From assembly GCF_020194955.2 (NCBI RefSeq), contig NZ_JAFCIY020000028.1, forward strand, positions 1-64,000: a stretch of 64,000 bases of DNA, in the 5' to 3' direction. The position numbers and the translations under genes are program-made. Positions 39,526-48,089 of the stretch are shown in pieces. The first letter of the stretch is position 1. Each line of letters starts with the position of its first letter. The notes beneath the pieces were generated by a model. The model was not told the origin of the DNA. It did no database searches and worked only from the letters and a program-made list of their open reading frames with translations. This DNA comes from Desulfuromonas sp. CSMB_57. Its GTDB lineage: Bacteria > Desulfobacterota > Desulfuromonadia > Desulfuromonadales > Syntrophotaleaceae.

Positions 39526-40248
39526 GTGGCGGAATTTTTTCTATGGGCGCATCGCGGCGCCTCGGCCGTGGCGCCGGAAAACACCATGGCGGCCTTTCGG
39601 GCTGCCGAGGAAGCGGGTGCCGATGGCATTGAGCTGGATGTGCATCTGAGCTCTGACGGCGTGCCGGTGGTGCTGCACGACGCCACCCTGGAGCGGACCA
39701 GCAACGGTCGCGGACCGGTCGGTAGCCGCTCCTGGGCGGAATTGTCGGTTCTGGATGCCGGGTCCTGGTTTGGCCCGGCGTTTGCCGGCGAAGGGCTGCC
39801 CCGCCTGGACGAGGTTCTGGCTTGGGCCGGGGATCGCCTGGCCCTCAATCTCGAGATCAAGGAGTCCGCGGCCGCAGCGGCGGTGCTGGCCTTGGCGCAG
39901 CGCTTTCCACTCGCCCGCTTGCTGGTTTCGTCCTTCGATCATGCCCTGCTGATAAAACTGCGCGGATCGGCACCGCAACTGCTGCTGGGTTTTCTGACGG
40001 AGCGGGGCGGTTGGCGGCCGGCCTTGGCTGCGGCTGCGGGGCACGCTCCCGCCTGCCTGCATCCGCGCCAGGAGCGGGTGACGGCCGATCTGGTCCGGGC
40101 CGCGCATGCCGTCGGGGTGCGCGTCTATCCCTGGGTGGTGGATGACCCGCAGCGGCTCGGGGTGTTGCGCCACATGGGTGTCGACGGGGTCTTCACCAAC
40201 CATCCCGGCCTGCTGCGCCCGTGCCTCCATGGCGCCGGGAATCGGTAG
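39526..40248 (+). CDS. Glycerophosphodiester phosphodiesterase
   Basis: 240 residues. Hydrolyses glycerophosphodiesters to glycerol 3-phosphate and an alcohol. Family motifs are WAHRGASAVAPENT (catalytic histidine and metal-binding glutamate), GIELDVHLSSDGVPVVLHD, LNLEIK and a C-terminal GVDGVFTNHPGL. There is no signal peptide, so it should act in the cytoplasm. I chose the GTG at 39526 with AGAGGGG 5 bases upstream; a GTG at 39508 and an upstream frame from 39433 are alternatives. Confidence 0.9.
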   Translation: MAEFFLWAHRGASAVAPENTMAAFRAAEEAGADGIELDVHLSSDGVPVVLHDATLERTSNGRGPVGSRSWAELSVLDAGSWFGPAFAGEGLPRLDEVLAWAGDRLALNLEIKESAAAAAVLALAQRFPLARLLVSSFDHALLIKLRGSAPQLLLGFLTERGGWRPALAAAAGHAPACLHPRQERVTADLVRAAHAVGVRVYPWVVDDPQRLGVLRHMGVDGVFTNHPGLLRPCLHGAGNR

Positions 40249-40449
40249 GATGCGGTCGAAAAAAACATCCCGGGAAGGCTGTTCGGCGACCTGGATTCCA
40301 TGTTACTATTTATTCAAATGATTGCATGCATGGTGTTCCGTTGGTTGCATCGCCGGCGGAGGAACGTCGCGGCGGTTTTCCCCACGGACATCACGCTGAC
40401 CGGCCTGCTTGCCGGACAGCAACCAAACCAGAGACAGAGTGAGGCGAGC

Positions 40450-40674
40450 ATGAAAGAACAAGTGATTGCCGTACTGGAGAAAGTTCGACCTTCCCTGCAA
40501 GCCGACGGCGGTGATGTGGAACTGGTTGAGGTCACCGAGGAAGGTATCGTGGCCGTGCGTCTGAAGGGCGCCTGCGGTTCCTGTCCCATGTCGACCATGA
40601 CCCTGAAGATGGGAATCGAGCGTGCCTTGAAAGAACAGGTCCCCGGCGTGAAAGAGGTCATCCGGGTGGATTAG
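40450..40674 (+). CDS. NifU-like C-terminal domain protein (Fe-S scaffold)
   Basis: 74 residues comprising only the Nfu domain. It has [13 protein letters not shown] and the cluster-binding CxxC in [18 protein letters not shown]. Such proteins carry 4Fe-4S clusters to client enzymes. The short start at 40450 (MKEQV) has GAGG upstream; the open frame from 40300 is not supported. The 200 bases before it hold nothing else clear. Confidence 0.92.
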   Translation: MKEQVIAVLEKVRPSLQADGGDVELVEVTEEGIVAVRLKGACGSCPMSTMTLKMGIERALKEQVPGVKEVIRVD

Positions 40675-40705
40675 CTTCACCCGCTTTGCTAATGGAACCG
40701 TGTCC

Positions 40706-40743
40706 AGGCGCGCAACCGTACAGCAGGCGTCGGTTGCGCGCCT
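40706..40743. repeat. 13-bp inverted repeat between nfu-like gene and bcp
   Basis: Perfect arms 40706-40718 and 40731-40743 around a 12-base spacer, very GC-rich, with no T-tract on the plus strand. It may act as an mRNA stabiliser, a REP-like element or a protein site in the bcp leader. Confidence 0.55.
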
Positions 40744-40773
40744 CGAATCAAACGGATCAACAAGGAGGAAGGT

Positions 40774-41241
40774 ATGGCATTGCAGGAAGGCGGCAAGGCG
40801 CCGGACTTTGATCTGGAAGGCAGCGATGGACAACGCCATCGCCTGGCTGATTATGCCGGACGGGTGCTGGTGCTGTATTTCTATCCCAAGGACAATACCC
40901 CCGGGTGCAGCAAGGAAGCCTGCTCCTTCCGGGAACTGTTTGCCGAATTGCAGCAGCGGGGCGTGACTCTGCTCGGAGTCAGCAAGGACAGCCTGGCTTC
41001 CCATGATCGCTTCATCGAGAAGTTCGGTTTGCCCTTCGTGCTGCTGTCGGATCCGGATTGCGTCGTGCAGACCGCCTACGGTGCTTACGGGGAGAAGGTC
41101 ATGTACGGCAAGAAAACCATGGGTACCCTCCGATCGACGGTCGTCATCGGACCGGACGGCAGCGTGCTCAAACACTGGCCGCAGGTGCGCAAGGCCGAAG
41201 AGCACCCGGCGGAAGTGGTCGCTTATCTGCGTTCGCTGTAA
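40774..41241 (+). CDS. bcp: Thioredoxin-dependent peroxiredoxin (Bcp/PrxQ)
   Basis: A 155-residue thiol peroxidase of the PrxQ class. The active-site region YFYPKDNTPGCSKEACSF contains the peroxidatic cysteine (C46) and the resolving cysteine five residues on (C51). The C-terminal LRSTVVIGPDG is typical. It reduces hydroperoxides using thioredoxin. AAGGAGGA lies upstream of the ATG. A hairpin separates it from the NifU-like gene. Confidence 0.95.
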   Translation: MALQEGGKAPDFDLEGSDGQRHRLADYAGRVLVLYFYPKDNTPGCSKEACSFRELFAELQQRGVTLLGVSKDSLASHDRFIEKFGLPFVLLSDPDCVVQTAYGAYGEKVMYGKKTMGTLRSTVVIGPDGSVLKHWPQVRKAEEHPAEVVAYLRSL

Positions 41242-41277
41242 CGCCGCGAAGGTGCCCGCGGCTGGGCGGGCGGCGCC

Positions 41278-42504
41278 TTAGAATTGATAGCTGGCGCTCA
41301 GTCCGACCAGATGCAACTGGTTTTCATAGCGGCCGTTGGCGATATCGCCATACAGGTTGGTGGTTTTTCTGCGGTCTTCCTGGTACTGAAAGCCATAGGC
41401 GAGAGCCACCTTGGTGGCTCCGGTGCGCCATTCGGCGCCGAGGCAGAACAGATGGGTGTCCGAGTCCGGCACCGCCGGCTCGAAGGTGCGGTCAGGCACC
41501 GGATTCTCACCGTAGAGATATCCGCCCATCAGGGCCAGGCGGTCGCTCCACTGGTAGCGGGCGCCGACATTGAAGGCCAGGGTGTCGCGCCATTGTCGCG
41601 GTGCGATGAGTTGGCTGTTGTCGTCAAGATCGATTTTCAGCTGTTTAAAGGAAGACCAGCCCTCCCAGCGCAGGCCGGCCTCCGCCGTCCAGCGTTCATT
41701 GAAACGGTAGGCGAGACCGGCGGTGACCTGCTGCGGCAGGGTCAGGGAGGTCTGGCCGTTGACACGCAATGGAGGAAGGCCGAGAGGCAAATCGAGTTTG
41801 GCCTGGCCGTCGACATCGACCTTGATTTCGCTGCGGTAGGTCGCGCCGAGGGACAGACGATCGGTTATCTTTAGCAACAGGCCGGTGTTGAAGCCGACGC
41901 CCTCGCCATCGCCGGTGAACTGTTGTTTGATATCCGGCAGATCCGGGAGGAAGGGGCGTCGCTGTTGCAGCTTGGCATCCAGCAGCAGGATGTCCAGGCC
42001 GGCCGCCAGGGAAAGACGCGGCGTGACCCGCCAGGAAAGCGCCGGATTGATGTTGAAGGTGGTGATGCGCGACTTGGTGGCCAGGTAGCGGCCCTCCCAA
42101 TCGCCGTCCCAGATGGTGCCGAGGCCGAAGGGGTTGAAAACGCCCAAGCCGGCACTGAACTGTTCGCTGAAGGTATGGGTCAGGTAGAAAGAGCTGGGGA
42201 AATAGGGCGGATCCTCGTTATGCGCGGTGCCGCCGGTCTGGCTGCTTTTGAATTTACGTTGGGAAACGATGACCGTCGTGCCCAGTTCGACCTGGGTGCC
42301 CGGTAGATCGTTGAGCAGGGCGGGATTGAAATACACCGCTGCAGGGCCGTCAAGACTGGCAACCACCGCATTGGCCCGGGCGGTGGCCGAAGCTCCCTGG
42401 GTGAAGATGCCGAATCCGGAAGCCAGCACGGCGGCGGTCCAACCAAAAAGAAGCGTGCCGATGAGCAGGATGCCGGCGGAAAGCCGGTGCAGAGTTACGT
42501 TCAT
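41278..42504 (-). CDS. FadL/OmpP1-family outer-membrane transporter
   Basis: A 408-residue beta-barrel protein after a signal peptide (residues 1-29, ending AVLASG). The mature N-terminus GFGIFTQGASATARANA and the NPALLNDLPGTQVELG segment are typical of the FadL plug. The C-terminus ends in aromatic F (GLSASYQF), as outer-membrane proteins do. Relatives import long-chain fatty acids or aromatic hydrocarbons; the substrate is unknown. The ATG at 42504 has AAGGTG upstream. It converges on bcp and is divergent from the methyltransferase. Confidence 0.9.
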   Translation of the reverse strand: MNVTLHRLSAGILLIGTLLFGWTAAVLASGFGIFTQGASATARANAVVASLDGPAAVYFNPALLNDLPGTQVELGTTVIVSQRKFKSSQTGGTAHNEDPPYFPSSFYLTHTFSEQFSAGLGVFNPFGLGTIWDGDWEGRYLATKSRITTFNINPALSWRVTPRLSLAAGLDILLLDAKLQQRRPFLPDLPDIKQQFTGDGEGVGFNTGLLLKITDRLSLGATYRSEIKVDVDGQAKLDLPLGLPPLRVNGQTSLTLPQQVTAGLAYRFNERWTAEAGLRWEGWSSFKQLKIDLDDNSQLIAPRQWRDTLAFNVGARYQWSDRLALMGGYLYGENPVPDRTFEPAVPDSDTHLFCLGAEWRTGATKVALAYGFQYQEDRRKTTNLYGDIANGRYENQLHLVGLSASYQF

Positions 42505-42634
42505 AATGATCACCTTGAGTTCATCGAATCGGAACAGCGTCCTGGCGGCAGCCACTGTTTCTGGTCCCTGAAATTTTGATTTTAATTAAACATGGCCGGC
42601 GGGACATGTCAACGATAACTTATTGGAGACGGGG

Positions 42635-43441
42635 ATGCACAACGAGTACCTGATGGAAAGCGAAGAAGAGGCGGTTCGGCTGGACCTGAAAACGGATCGG
42701 GCCTCGGTTCACAAACAGGCCCTGTGGGCGGGAATCAAGCCCGGTTTCCGAGTGGCGGACATCGGTTGCGGCAGCGGCAAGACCACTGCGTTTCTCCAGG
42801 AACTGGTGGCCCCCGGCGGCGGCATGGCATTGGGACTGGATGGGTCGGCGGAGCGCATAGAACATGCCCGGCGCACCTACTCCGGCAGCGGCCTGTGCTT
42901 CTGTTGTCGGGATTTTTATCAGCCTCTGGATGATTTGGGGCCTTTTGATTTCATCTGGGTGCGTTTCGTGCTTGAATATCATCGAACCCATGCCCGGGAA
43001 ATCGTCGAGCGCCTGACCCGGATCCTGGCACCGGGTGGCATCCTGTGCCTCATCGATCTGGATCATAACTGCCTGAACCATTTCGGCGCGCCGCCCAGAC
43101 TGACCGACGCCATCTGCCGCATCATGCAGATACTGGAAGAGACGGCCGACTTCGATCCCTTTGCCGGTCGCAAGTTGTATTCCTACCTGTTCGATCAAGG
43201 CTACCAGTCCATCGATGTATGCATGGCGGCCCACCACCTCATCTTTGGTCAGCTGAACCAGGTTGACGGCTTCAACTGGCGCAAAAAAGTGGAGGTTGCG
43301 GTGCGCCATTCCGGCTTCGACTTCGCCGGCTATGAAGGGGGGTATGCGGAATTTTTTGAAGAATTTCAGAGCTACTTTCAGGATCCGAGGCGGTTTGTCT
43401 ATACCCCGTTGATTGCCTGTCGCGGTGTCAAGCCCGGTTAG
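42635..43441 (+). CDS. Class I SAM-dependent methyltransferase
   Basis: 268 residues. The SAM-binding motif I is RVADIGCGSGKTTAFL (about residue 40), followed by LGLDGSAERIEHAR, DFIWVRFVLEYH (motif post II) and LAPGGILCLIDLD. The substrate is not predictable. The N-terminus (MHNEYLMESEEEAVRLDLKT) precedes the Rossmann fold. GGAG lies 6 bases before the ATG; an in-frame TTG at 42623 overlaps this site and is unlikely. It converges on the HD-GYP gene. Confidence 0.85.
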   Translation: MHNEYLMESEEEAVRLDLKTDRASVHKQALWAGIKPGFRVADIGCGSGKTTAFLQELVAPGGGMALGLDGSAERIEHARRTYSGSGLCFCCRDFYQPLDDLGPFDFIWVRFVLEYHRTHAREIVERLTRILAPGGILCLIDLDHNCLNHFGAPPRLTDAICRIMQILEETADFDPFAGRKLYSYLFDQGYQSIDVCMAAHHLIFGQLNQVDGFNWRKKVEVAVRHSGFDFAGYEGGYAEFFEEFQSYFQDPRRFVYTPLIACRGVKPG

Positions 43442-43465
43442 CGCGGACCGTACTCCCCGTGGCCA

Positions 43466-45829
43466 TCAAAAAGCGACGCTTTGCTGATATTGGGGATCTT
43501 CCAGGCAATTTTTGACAAAGTTGAACACCGCCTCAGTAAAAATGTGGGGCGGATCGAGGAATTCGACGCCGAAGCCGATGGGCAGCGCGGCCTTGCGCCG
43601 CAAGGTGGGCCGGTTGGTCCAGGCCACCCGCCCTTTGAGGCTCACGGTCTGATGGGGTTGGGCCGGTGACACGAAGGCGATCTGAACCGCGGATCCCTCG
43701 GGAAATTCGTTTTCGGTGGCGATATAGATGCCGCCCTTGCTGATGTTGGCGCTGGTCGCCGTTGTCTTTCGTCCTTCCTGCAGAAGAATGACTTCCGTGT
43801 GGTAAGGCACCCGGGCCGCATCGCGTTCCAGGGTCACCGAGCGGGCCGGCAGGTTGTCCGGCTGAATGCCGTATTGCTGCTTCATATAAGCAAAAAATGC
43901 TTCAATGACGCGGCCATCGAAACTCTGATCCTGGTGTTGCAGCAGTTGGTGACAGGCGATGTCCAAGGGCATGGGATCGCGGTAGTGGCGCTGTGAGGTA
44001 ATGGCTTCAAAAAAGTCGGCCACTGCGATGATGCGGGCGCCCAGAGGTATTTCCTCCCCCGTCATTCCTTCCGGATAACCGCTGCCGTCCATCTTTTCGT
44101 GGTGGGCGCCGGCGATCCTCGGAACATCCCGGTAGATGCCTTCGAAATTGATCTGCTCCAGAATCTCCCGGCTTTTCGCCGCATGGGTTTTGACCAATTC
44201 GTATTCGTAATCCGTCAGCCTGCCGGGTTTTTTCAAGACGCTGTCGGGTACCGCGATTTTGCCGTAATCGTGCAGCAGGGCCGCAACCCGGACCATTTCC
44301 GTGAAGCCGGCGTCCATGCCCAACTCCCGGCAGATACCCAGGGAATATTCGGTGACCTTTTCGGAGTGGCCGGCGGTCAGGGGGTCCCGGGCATCGATGG
44401 TGGCAGCCAATACATGCAGGATGGAGTCGAACTGTCGTTTCTGGGCTTTTAGCAGTTGTGTGTTGCGAATGCTGACCCCGATGACCGGCGCGATGCCCAT
44501 CAAAAGCGACATGTCGCTCTGAATCAGGGGCCGCTTGGTATGGATATTGTCGACGGCCAGCAGGCCGATGGACTCGCCATCATAGATGATCGGGCAGCAG
44601 ATGAACGATTTGACTCCCAGTTCCCTGGCGAACCGAAAGCTGCGCAGGGACAAATCTTCCTGGATGTCGTCGATATCATTGATCAAAAACGGCTTCTGCA
44701 GTTTGAAGGAGATGACAAAAATACCACGAGAGTTGGGCTTGTCCAGATGAAAGGCCGTGCGCTGCAGTTTCTGGCGCAGTTCCGTGGAATACCCATATCC
44801 GGCTTTGTAGGTCAGCCGAGAGCGGTCGTCGGAGGCCAGGAGAATCAGCCCCCGATCGAAATCCAGCCGGTTCTGCAGGGTGGCCACGACCCGATTCAGA
44901 AGCAGATCCACCTCGTTGTTGTTTTGATCGGGCGGCTTGATTTTGCTCAGATCCGTGTGCCGGCTGATGGCCCGGCCGATTTCATTGGCCAGCAGGGCGT
45001 TGTTGTAGCTGGTCTTGATCTGGTTGATGGTCTGGTCCGAAGAATCGTGGATGTTTTTCAAGCTGTTGAAAACATCCCTTTTTTCATGTCGCTCAATCAA
45101 CAGGGACAGGAATAGAAAAAGTAGCGCCACCAAGGGGATGGCGGGCGTCAGAAGGTTTCCCCGGCCCGTGAACCAGAGTATGGCGGCCGACGGACCCAGG
45201 AACAGCAGGAACAATTTTCGCAGGTTCCTCAATTGCTGGGCCCGTGATTTGGCCCAACTGATGCGGTAGACACAGGAATTGCCGCCTTTGAACACGCATT
45301 CTGTGTGCGTGATGGTCGGCGGCATCTTGTTGAACATCATGACGATGGCTTCAAAAAAGCCCATGCGGTTTTCGCACTGAAAGGGCTTTTCCTCCACCCC
45401 GTCCCGTGGTGTCACGGTCAGTTGGACTTCGTTGGGGCCGATGGCCTCCGATTCGTAGATGGCGGATTTGACCAGGTTGGAGGTCGCCTGGCGGATCAGT
45501 TTGAAGGCATTGGCCGGACCCATCAGACCGAGGGCATATTGGCGCATGATGCCCAAGGCATCCGGCGAGGCCGCATACCGCCCGGCCTCCCTGGCGATGT
45601 GCGGATTGCCTGTGGCCTGGACCAGTTTTTCATAAAACCGGTCCACCTGATCCTGCGTCAGCCAATGCCCCTGATCGGCAACTTCATAGGGCTTGATGTT
45701 GGCGTAGCTTAATATGTCGTTGGCGTTAATCTGGGGATATTTTTTTTTGAGCAGCTTAAGATATACGTCTATCAGGCGACTGTTGTAGAGTTGGCTTTTC
45801 CCCAAAGAATTCGTCGCCATAGCCGCCAT
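43466..45829 (-). CDS. HD-GYP phosphodiesterase with V4R-like sensor, GAF and PilZ domains (paralog 1)
   Basis: About 787 residues. An N-terminal sensor-like region (about 10-205) ends in a CxxxGxxxCxY motif (ECVFKGGNSCVYRISW) resembling V4R-type domains. Two transmembrane helices (about 220-270) and a GAF domain (about 320-475) follow. The HD-GYP domain (about 485-655) carries HD in LLHDYGKIAVPD and a near-canonical HHEKMDGSGYP. A C-terminal PilZ domain (about 685-785) has RDAAR and NISKGG. It should hydrolyse c-di-GMP (or cGAMP in some relatives), with PilZ giving feedback. The start is uncertain (TTG 45841, ATG 45829 or ATG 45820). It follows the PilZ/GNAT gene after 27 bases. Confidence 0.88.
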   Translation of the reverse strand: MAAMATNSLGKSQLYNSRLIDVYLKLLKKKYPQINANDILSYANIKPYEVADQGHWLTQDQVDRFYEKLVQATGNPHIAREAGRYAASPDALGIMRQYALGLMGPANAFKLIRQATSNLVKSAIYESEAIGPNEVQLTVTPRDGVEEKPFQCENRMGFFEAIVMMFNKMPPTITHTECVFKGGNSCVYRISWAKSRAQQLRNLRKLFLLFLGPSAAILWFTGRGNLLTPAIPLVALLFLFLSLLIERHEKRDVFNSLKNIHDSSDQTINQIKTSYNNALLANEIGRAISRHTDLSKIKPPDQNNNEVDLLLNRVVATLQNRLDFDRGLILLASDDRSRLTYKAGYGYSTELRQKLQRTAFHLDKPNSRGIFVISFKLQKPFLINDIDDIQEDLSLRSFRFARELGVKSFICCPIIYDGESIGLLAVDNIHTKRPLIQSDMSLLMGIAPVIGVSIRNTQLLKAQKRQFDSILHVLAATIDARDPLTAGHSEKVTEYSLGICRELGMDAGFTEMVRVAALLHDYGKIAVPDSVLKKPGRLTDYEYELVKTHAAKSREILEQINFEGIYRDVPRIAGAHHEKMDGSGYPEGMTGEEIPLGARIIAVADFFEAITSQRHYRDPMPLDIACHQLLQHQDQSFDGRVIEAFFAYMKQQYGIQPDNLPARSVTLERDAARVPYHTEVILLQEGRKTTATSANISKGGIYIATENEFPEGSAVQIAFVSPAQPHQTVSLKGRVAWTNRPTLRRKAALPIGFGVEFLDPPHIFTEAVFNFVKNCLEDPQYQQSVAF

Positions 45830-45856
45830 TAACGGTTGCAAAAAGAAAAGGACATT

Positions 45857-47899
45857 TTACATCTCACCTATCAACATATTACAGAACTCGAAATATTTAT
45901 CAAGATACTGTAAATTTAAAATCCATAAATTATAAAATTTTTCAATGTCAATATCCAACTGCTGTGCAATGTGGGAAGGGTAGAGAAGAACAGGCATTTC
46001 GCCGCGACCATACTTTATGCAGAGAGTGGATAACGTAAATTTCAGGATTGCAGGAGACAGATGGTCCGCCTCGAGCACAAATACTTTAAAGCAGTTGGTT
46101 AAGTCGGACATATTCAGGCCAAAATCGGCCACGGTAACCACAATAACACAGATGACCCGACCATTCTTTCTTAAAGAAAAAATATGGCGTTCTCGTTTCA
46201 GGCCGATTTTTTGGTATTCTTCGGATAATTCAATATCACCATTATTATTTATTTCGAGATCGAGAGCGTGGACGATAAGGCCTTTTGAGTAATGTCCGAT
46301 AAAGAGTTTCAGTTCTTCCAGATCGTAATTGCTTGCACGGGAAAACTCCAAGTTTTCTGTGTTGGGTATTTGGTTAATATAATCGTTTTTAAAGTGAAAA
46401 TAGGCAAATTTATCGATGGAGCAGCCATTATTGTCATTGATAAAATTGCAAACTCCGCCAAAGACCTTGTTGGGAAACCTGTTTTCAGGACGAAAATAGC
46501 AAAAAACAAAATTGAGGTGCGCCGAAAAAAGGTGGTGTACTTCATTCACATAGCGACTGATTTGTTGAAGAACGATTATGCCGCCCTTTTTTGCTGCGCG
46601 TTTTTGGGAAGCATGATGATGGATCATCCATGAATTCTTGTAAAACCGAATCATGGCCATGTGGGCCAGGATGTTGCCGTTCTTCTGGTAAATGAAGTGT
46701 CGGGAAATGCTCGGCGTGCTGTTGTAGATCTTGCGATAGGTTTCCTTCAGAGTGTCCTTGTTTTCCTGGATGAAATGGTATTTCTGCGGGTAGACGAATC
46801 CGGTCTCGAAGAAGAACAGCCATAATTTGTCGAGGTTGACCCGATTGCAGACAAAAGAGTTGTTGTCGTTGGCTTGCTGGAGCATGGAAAGCAGGGAAAT
46901 TTGATCGTCCATGCTCATGTCCAGGATTGCCAGGCCCGATCGCGCCAACAGATGGTCGTTGCTGGTGTGACTGTCCAGGTAGATGACCTGTGCCTTGCAC
47001 TTCAGGACCACGTTGGTGACGAAACTGATTTCCGCCAACGGAATGATCATGCCAGGCAACAGGCAGGCATTGGCCATTTCTTCGTGGACGGAGAATCCGG
47101 AACCCGAAATATCCTGAACTTGTAAAAAGATCGCTTCATTCGTCAACGGATGGGTGAAGGAAAACGTGGGTGACGGCGATAGGTGCTGCCTTTTGCTGCG
47201 GAACGTCTTTGGCTTGTAGCGTTGAATGTTATTTCGGACCGGTGCCAGAATAAAACTGCGTTCATTCAGGTCCTGGGAATGTTTAACAATTTGGCAATCC
47301 CCTGAAAATATGATTTCACAGCCCTTTTTTAACACAATGGTTACAGGGCATTGCGCATTGATCCAGTGAAGCGGTTCGTTGCCTGATTTATCAATCATTA
47401 TGTGCAAGGCGATGGAGGAGAAATCCATCAGATCACCATGAAAAATGACTCCATTCTGAATCAATTTGACGTTAATCAAATTGCTTTTATGTCGCTGAAA
47501 CTTTCTTGAACTATGCTGAAAGCAGTGGGCCGGCACGGCAAAACGAACAAATTCATTATTCAGATCTAAAATATCCGGTGTGGCGTAATAGGTATTGGTC
47601 CCGTCCGGAATGATTATTTCCTTGAATCGGTAGGATCGAATTTTTTCCAGGATATTCTCGATGCCTTGCCAGTGACAGGTCAGGGAGTTGTCAGTGCAGG
47701 GTTGTGGGCGCAGTGAAAAGAATATTTCCTTGGGATAGCGAAGGTGCTCGAAACAGGCAATAGCAGTTCGATCCTGAAAGTTCAGATAGTTAATCTTGTT
47801 GATAAAAAATTTCTTGTCGAAAACCATGGCGGGCCGATGCCTATCCGTAGGATCTTCGGTGCTGGCAACGCGTTGATCGGCAGCCTGAGGGTGCTCCAT
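45857..47899 (-). CDS. Protein with two PilZ-like regions and a GNAT-like C-terminal half
   Basis: 680 residues. I see a first PilZ-like segment (R132KFQR136 with DFSSIA at 159-164) and a second one (DISGSG at 263-268, with no clean RxxxR). Next comes a region reading like a GNAT acyltransferase (about 355-560; FIYQKNGNILAHMAMIRF, KNSWMIHHHAS) and a further helical C-terminus. It is probably a c-di-GMP-responsive regulator or acyltransferase; the substrate is unknown. The 3' half is strikingly AT-rich (sampled lines 20-48% GC against clearly over 55% around it), suggesting recent transfer. I chose the ATG at 47899 because GGAGAAG lies just upstream; a start at 47935 is possible. Confidence 0.7.
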   Translation of the reverse strand: MEHPQAADQRVASTEDPTDRHRPAMVFDKKFFINKINYLNFQDRTAIACFEHLRYPKEIFFSLRPQPCTDNSLTCHWQGIENILEKIRSYRFKEIIIPDGTNTYYATPDILDLNNEFVRFAVPAHCFQHSSRKFQRHKSNLINVKLIQNGVIFHGDLMDFSSIALHIMIDKSGNEPLHWINAQCPVTIVLKKGCEIIFSGDCQIVKHSQDLNERSFILAPVRNNIQRYKPKTFRSKRQHLSPSPTFSFTHPLTNEAIFLQVQDISGSGFSVHEEMANACLLPGMIIPLAEISFVTNVVLKCKAQVIYLDSHTSNDHLLARSGLAILDMSMDDQISLLSMLQQANDNNSFVCNRVNLDKLWLFFFETGFVYPQKYHFIQENKDTLKETYRKIYNSTPSISRHFIYQKNGNILAHMAMIRFYKNSWMIHHHASQKRAAKKGGIIVLQQISRYVNEVHHLFSAHLNFVFCYFRPENRFPNKVFGGVCNFINDNNGCSIDKFAYFHFKNDYINQIPNTENLEFSRASNYDLEELKLFIGHYSKGLIVHALDLEINNNGDIELSEEYQKIGLKRERHIFSLRKNGRVICVIVVTVADFGLNMSDLTNCFKVFVLEADHLSPAILKFTLSTLCIKYGRGEMPVLLYPSHIAQQLDIDIEKFYNLWILNLQYLDKYFEFCNMLIGEM

Positions 47900-48029
47900 T
47901 GCTTCTCCATCAAAACAACCGCAAAAACAGTTCACGTCAATGGGAGGGGCGCTGCTCCCGTTGCCGGTCTGGTTCCGGTCTTCGGCAGGGTTCGTTTCAA
48001 GGGAGCATGCCGCAAAAATAGTCGACCAT

Positions 48030-48063
48030 CAACCCGGATCTGTCAAGGCCTTTTGACGGGTTG
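48030..48063 (-). terminator. Candidate terminator after HD-GYP paralog 2
   Basis: Nested arms: 48030-48036 pairs with 48057-48063 (7 bp), with an inner TCAA/TTGA pairing. The minus strand then reads a weak ATTTTTG tract about 10 bases on. It may attenuate rather than stop transcription into the PilZ/GNAT gene. Confidence 0.35.
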
Positions 48064-48089
48064 TTGAAAAACCAGAGCCTTCCACCCGG

